This document shows positions 6,634-8,506 of a stretch of 8,506 nt of DNA, piece by piece. The translations under genes were made by a program, and so were the position numbers. This stretch comes from Smithella sp. ME-1 (GTDB lineage: Bacteria > Desulfobacterota > Syntrophia > Syntrophales > Smithellaceae), in NCBI GenBank assembly GCA_000495415.1, contig AWGX01000874.1:1-8506 (forward strand), read 5' to 3'. The notes beneath the pieces are model-generated. The model was not told the DNA's origin. It did not search any database and saw only the letters and a list, made by a program, of their open reading frames with translations. Each line of letters begins with the position of its first letter. Position 1 is the stretch's first letter.

Positions 6634-8373
6634 GTGAAAAATGAGGTCATTATTCAAGAAAAAGTAAAAGAGAATAGCCGTCGCGAAAAAAAACGCGACT
6701 GCATTATGATCCTTCTTGTGCTTATTGTTACGGCTCTTGTGTTTTCCAGTAGCCTGAAGCTTGATTGGACCAACTGGGACGATGATTTGTTAATCTACGA
6801 AAACCAATTGGTGAAAGAAGGAACAATCCAAGATATTTTCACAAAACCTGCCGACTATAACACCTATAATCCACTGGTGATTGTTTCTTTTGCGTTGGAA
6901 TGGAAGCTGGCAAAGGATAAGCCTTTTCTTTATCACCTGGATAACTTGTTGTTGCACCTGCTTTGTACTGTTTTGGTCTTGCTTTTCTTCCGCGGAATGG
7001 GGCTATCTATCTTTTGGAGCGGCTTTGCAGCCGTTCTTTTCGGCATTCATCCCCTGCGGGTAGAGTCAGTGGCATGGGTCACCGAGCGCAAGGATCTTCT
7101 TTACGGATTCTTTTATCTGGCCGCTTTGCTAGCCTATGTTCGTTATATTGTTTCAGGGAAAAATATACAACTACTGCTTGTCTTTATTTATTTTATGTTT
7201 TCTCTTTTTTCCAAGGTGCAGGCTGTAACACTGCCTTTAATAATGGTTTTGCTGGATTGGTATTTAAAACGAAAGATCGATTGGAAAGCTATCATGGAAA
7301 AGGCAGTCTTCTTTGCGGTTTCTCTGATAATTGGTCTTTTGGGTAGCACATTTTTTATGAAAAATGTTTACATTACAACCAACAGCAATGCAATTGTAAA
7401 TGCGTTCAACTTTCCGGAGCAGATTATCCTGGGTGGATATGCTTACACCGTATACATATTGAAGTCAGTTTTCCCATATTCTATTTCAGCACTGTATCCC
7501 ATACCAACTGCACTTCATTGGGAACACTGGACAGGAGCGGCAATAGCAGTGGTAATATTTATCAGTGCTCTGGCCGTGTGGCGAAAATATCGTTTTGTAA
7601 CTTTCGGTCTGTTGTTTTTTACCTTTAATATTTTTTTACTGCTTATGCCGTTTTTGGCGAACGAATCCGCATTCCTTAATGATCATTATACTTATGTTGC
7701 CTATGGGGGTCTGTTTTTCGTTATTGCCATGAGCCTGCAACAATTATCGGAAACGACACAGCTCCGGTTTATGGCAACCGGATTTGCTGTTCTCCTGCTT
7801 ATCGTTTTTTGCGCATTAACGGTAAAATATATTCCTGTATGGAAAAATAGCGAGACTCTATGGACTGACGTAATCGAAAAATATCCCCGTAAAATAGCGG
7901 TCGCCTATCTCAACAGGGGGCATTATTTTTATAAAAACAACCAGTCCGGTAAAGCTCTTGACGATTTCAATACAGCCATTGAGGTAGATCCGGAGTATCC
8001 GCTGGCGTATCTCGATCGCAGCTCCGTCTATTTAGACAGAAACGATATCGAAAAAGTATTGCAGGATTACAATCGTTATCTCAGTTTCCTTCCTCCTTTT
8101 TATATTAAAGGTAATGCTCCCCATCCACTTGTATCAGACGTACTGGGCAACAGGGGAGTGATTTATTCCAGAAAGGGACTATACGATGAAGCTTTAGCTG
8201 ACTTTGATCTTGCCATCAGACTAAAACCGCTCAATCCCATCAACTATATGAACAGGGCTTATGCTTATTACAATCTTGGTCGCATTGCCGAAGCAAAACA
8301 GGATGTGCTGACTGTGCGGGAAATGGGTGCTACTATAGATCCCGCATTTGAGAAATTACTGAAGTTACGCTAA
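6634..8373 (+). CDS. TMTC-like membrane glycosyltransferase (GT-C fold) with C-terminal TPR repeats
   Basis: The 579-residue protein has a lysine/arginine-rich N-terminus and a first membrane helix (about 23-42). The first outer loop carries NWDDDLLIYEN (47-57), the acidic motif of GT-C enzymes. The signature HPLRVESVAWVTERKDLLY (139-157) matches the bacterial relatives of eukaryotic TMTC1-4, the O-mannosyltransferases of cadherins. About ten more helices run to about 399, with NDHYTYVAYGG (349-359) near the end. Residues about 423-568 hold TPR repeats: roughly 423-455, 457-489, 503-535 and a weaker 536-568, with the usual A-x-D-x-x-AI-x-x-x-P pattern (DDFNTAIEVDPEYP). The expected role is transfer of a sugar from a polyprenyl-phosphate donor to a protein or glycan on the outer side of the membrane; the acceptor is unknown. 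GTG 6634 is the first start after an in-frame TAA (6607-6609); the next ATG, at codon 25, would cut into the first membrane helix. The gene probably has its own promoter. Confidence 0.88.
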   Translation: MKNEVIIQEKVKENSRREKKRDCIMILLVLIVTALVFSSSLKLDWTNWDDDLLIYENQLVKEGTIQDIFTKPADYNTYNPLVIVSFALEWKLAKDKPFLYHLDNLLLHLLCTVLVLLFFRGMGLSIFWSGFAAVLFGIHPLRVESVAWVTERKDLLYGFFYLAALLAYVRYIVSGKNIQLLLVFIYFMFSLFSKVQAVTLPLIMVLLDWYLKRKIDWKAIMEKAVFFAVSLIIGLLGSTFFMKNVYITTNSNAIVNAFNFPEQIILGGYAYTVYILKSVFPYSISALYPIPTALHWEHWTGAAIAVVIFISALAVWRKYRFVTFGLLFFTFNIFLLLMPFLANESAFLNDHYTYVAYGGLFFVIAMSLQQLSETTQLRFMATGFAVLLLIVFCALTVKYIPVWKNSETLWTDVIEKYPRKIAVAYLNRGHYFYKNNQSGKALDDFNTAIEVDPEYPLAYLDRSSVYLDRNDIEKVLQDYNRYLSFLPPFYIKGNAPHPLVSDVLGNRGVIYSRKGLYDEALADFDLAIRLKPLNPINYMNRAYAYYNLGRIAEAKQDVLTVREMGATIDPAFEKLLKLR

Positions 8374-8437
8374 TTGTAATAGAGATCATACTGTTGAGAG
8401 ATACCACTTTTCTTCCTTAGTAGATTTCACTATTGAA

Positions 8438-8466
8438 TTGACATACCATAGCGATTCACCTAGACT
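8438..8466 (+). promoter_or_regulatory. Candidate promoter pointing out of the right edge
   Basis: After the TMTC-like gene the 133 bp to the edge hold no open frame of note. TTGACA at 8438-8443 is followed after 17 bp by TAGACT (8461-8466, four of six), a plausible promoter for a gene beyond the window. The predicted transcript start falls near 8473, inside the adjacent inverted repeat. Confidence 0.4.
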
Positions 8467-8484
8467 TCTTTTCCGAGAGAAGAA
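8466..8484. repeat. Short inverted repeat (hairpin) at the right edge
   Basis: TTCTTTTC (8466-8473) and GAGAAGAA (8477-8484) can pair over 8 bp, one of them a G-U pair, around a 3-base CGA loop. No T-run follows on the plus strand, so it is not a standard intrinsic terminator. It could be an operator or a leader hairpin of the promoter that ends at the same place. Confidence 0.35.
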
Positions 8485-8506
8485 TCTTATCAGAAAATCA
8501 AACAGG

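Noticed and set aside
6881..7346. Alternate-frame plus-strand open frames
   Set aside because: They lie inside the TMTC-like gene, whose own frame holds the family signature.
1..8506. tRNA, rRNA, CRISPR, insertion sequence or attachment site
   Set aside because: No cloverleaf-like or regularly spaced repeats, no transposase or integrase motifs and no flanking direct repeats were seen by eye.

Overview
The window is an AT-rich bacterial segment carrying a cell-surface or secondary-metabolite type locus: seven protein-coding genes, one running off the left edge, and no RNA genes, insertion sequences or CRISPR. Near-consensus sigma70-type promoters, B12-binding radical SAM enzymes and integral-membrane GT-C glycosyltransferases suggest a bacterium, probably an anaerobic diderm from a poorly cultured lineage (Desulfobacterota, Omnitrophota and Elusimicrobiota carry loci of this style). 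The taxonomic suggestion is inference only.

Left arm (about 1-4635), all on the minus strand and read right to left: a class I SAM methyltransferase (starts 4635), a complete B12-binding-domain radical SAM enzyme (starts 3844), a DPM1-like family 2 glycosyltransferase (starts 2422), a radical SAM/SPASM protein (starts 1694), and the N-terminal 172 codons of a second B12-binding radical SAM protein (starts 518, continues beyond base 1). Gaps are 38, 9, 2 and 6 bp, so this is very probably one transcript. A consensus TATAAT lies just upstream of the first gene.

Right arm (about 4874-8373), plus strand, divergent from the left arm across an AT-rich intergenic region: a multi-pass GT-C-like membrane protein with a C-terminal soluble domain, then, after 92 bp, a second multi-pass protein of the TMTC (tetratricopeptide O-mannosyltransferase-like) type with a TPR tail. 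The second has its own near-perfect promoter (TTGACA, 17 bp, TATACT), placed so that transcription should begin at or next to its GTG start codon.

A working model (inference): the DPM1-like enzyme loads a sugar onto polyprenyl phosphate, the two GT-C membrane proteins move such sugars to an acceptor on the far side of the membrane, and the three radical SAM proteins and the methyltransferase build or decorate the sugar, lipid or acceptor. The substrate cannot be read from the sequence. Most unusual are the density of radical SAM enzymes (three of five genes in one operon), the bacterial TMTC-like protein, the apparent leaderless start, and the scarcity of Shine-Dalgarno sites and ATG starts.
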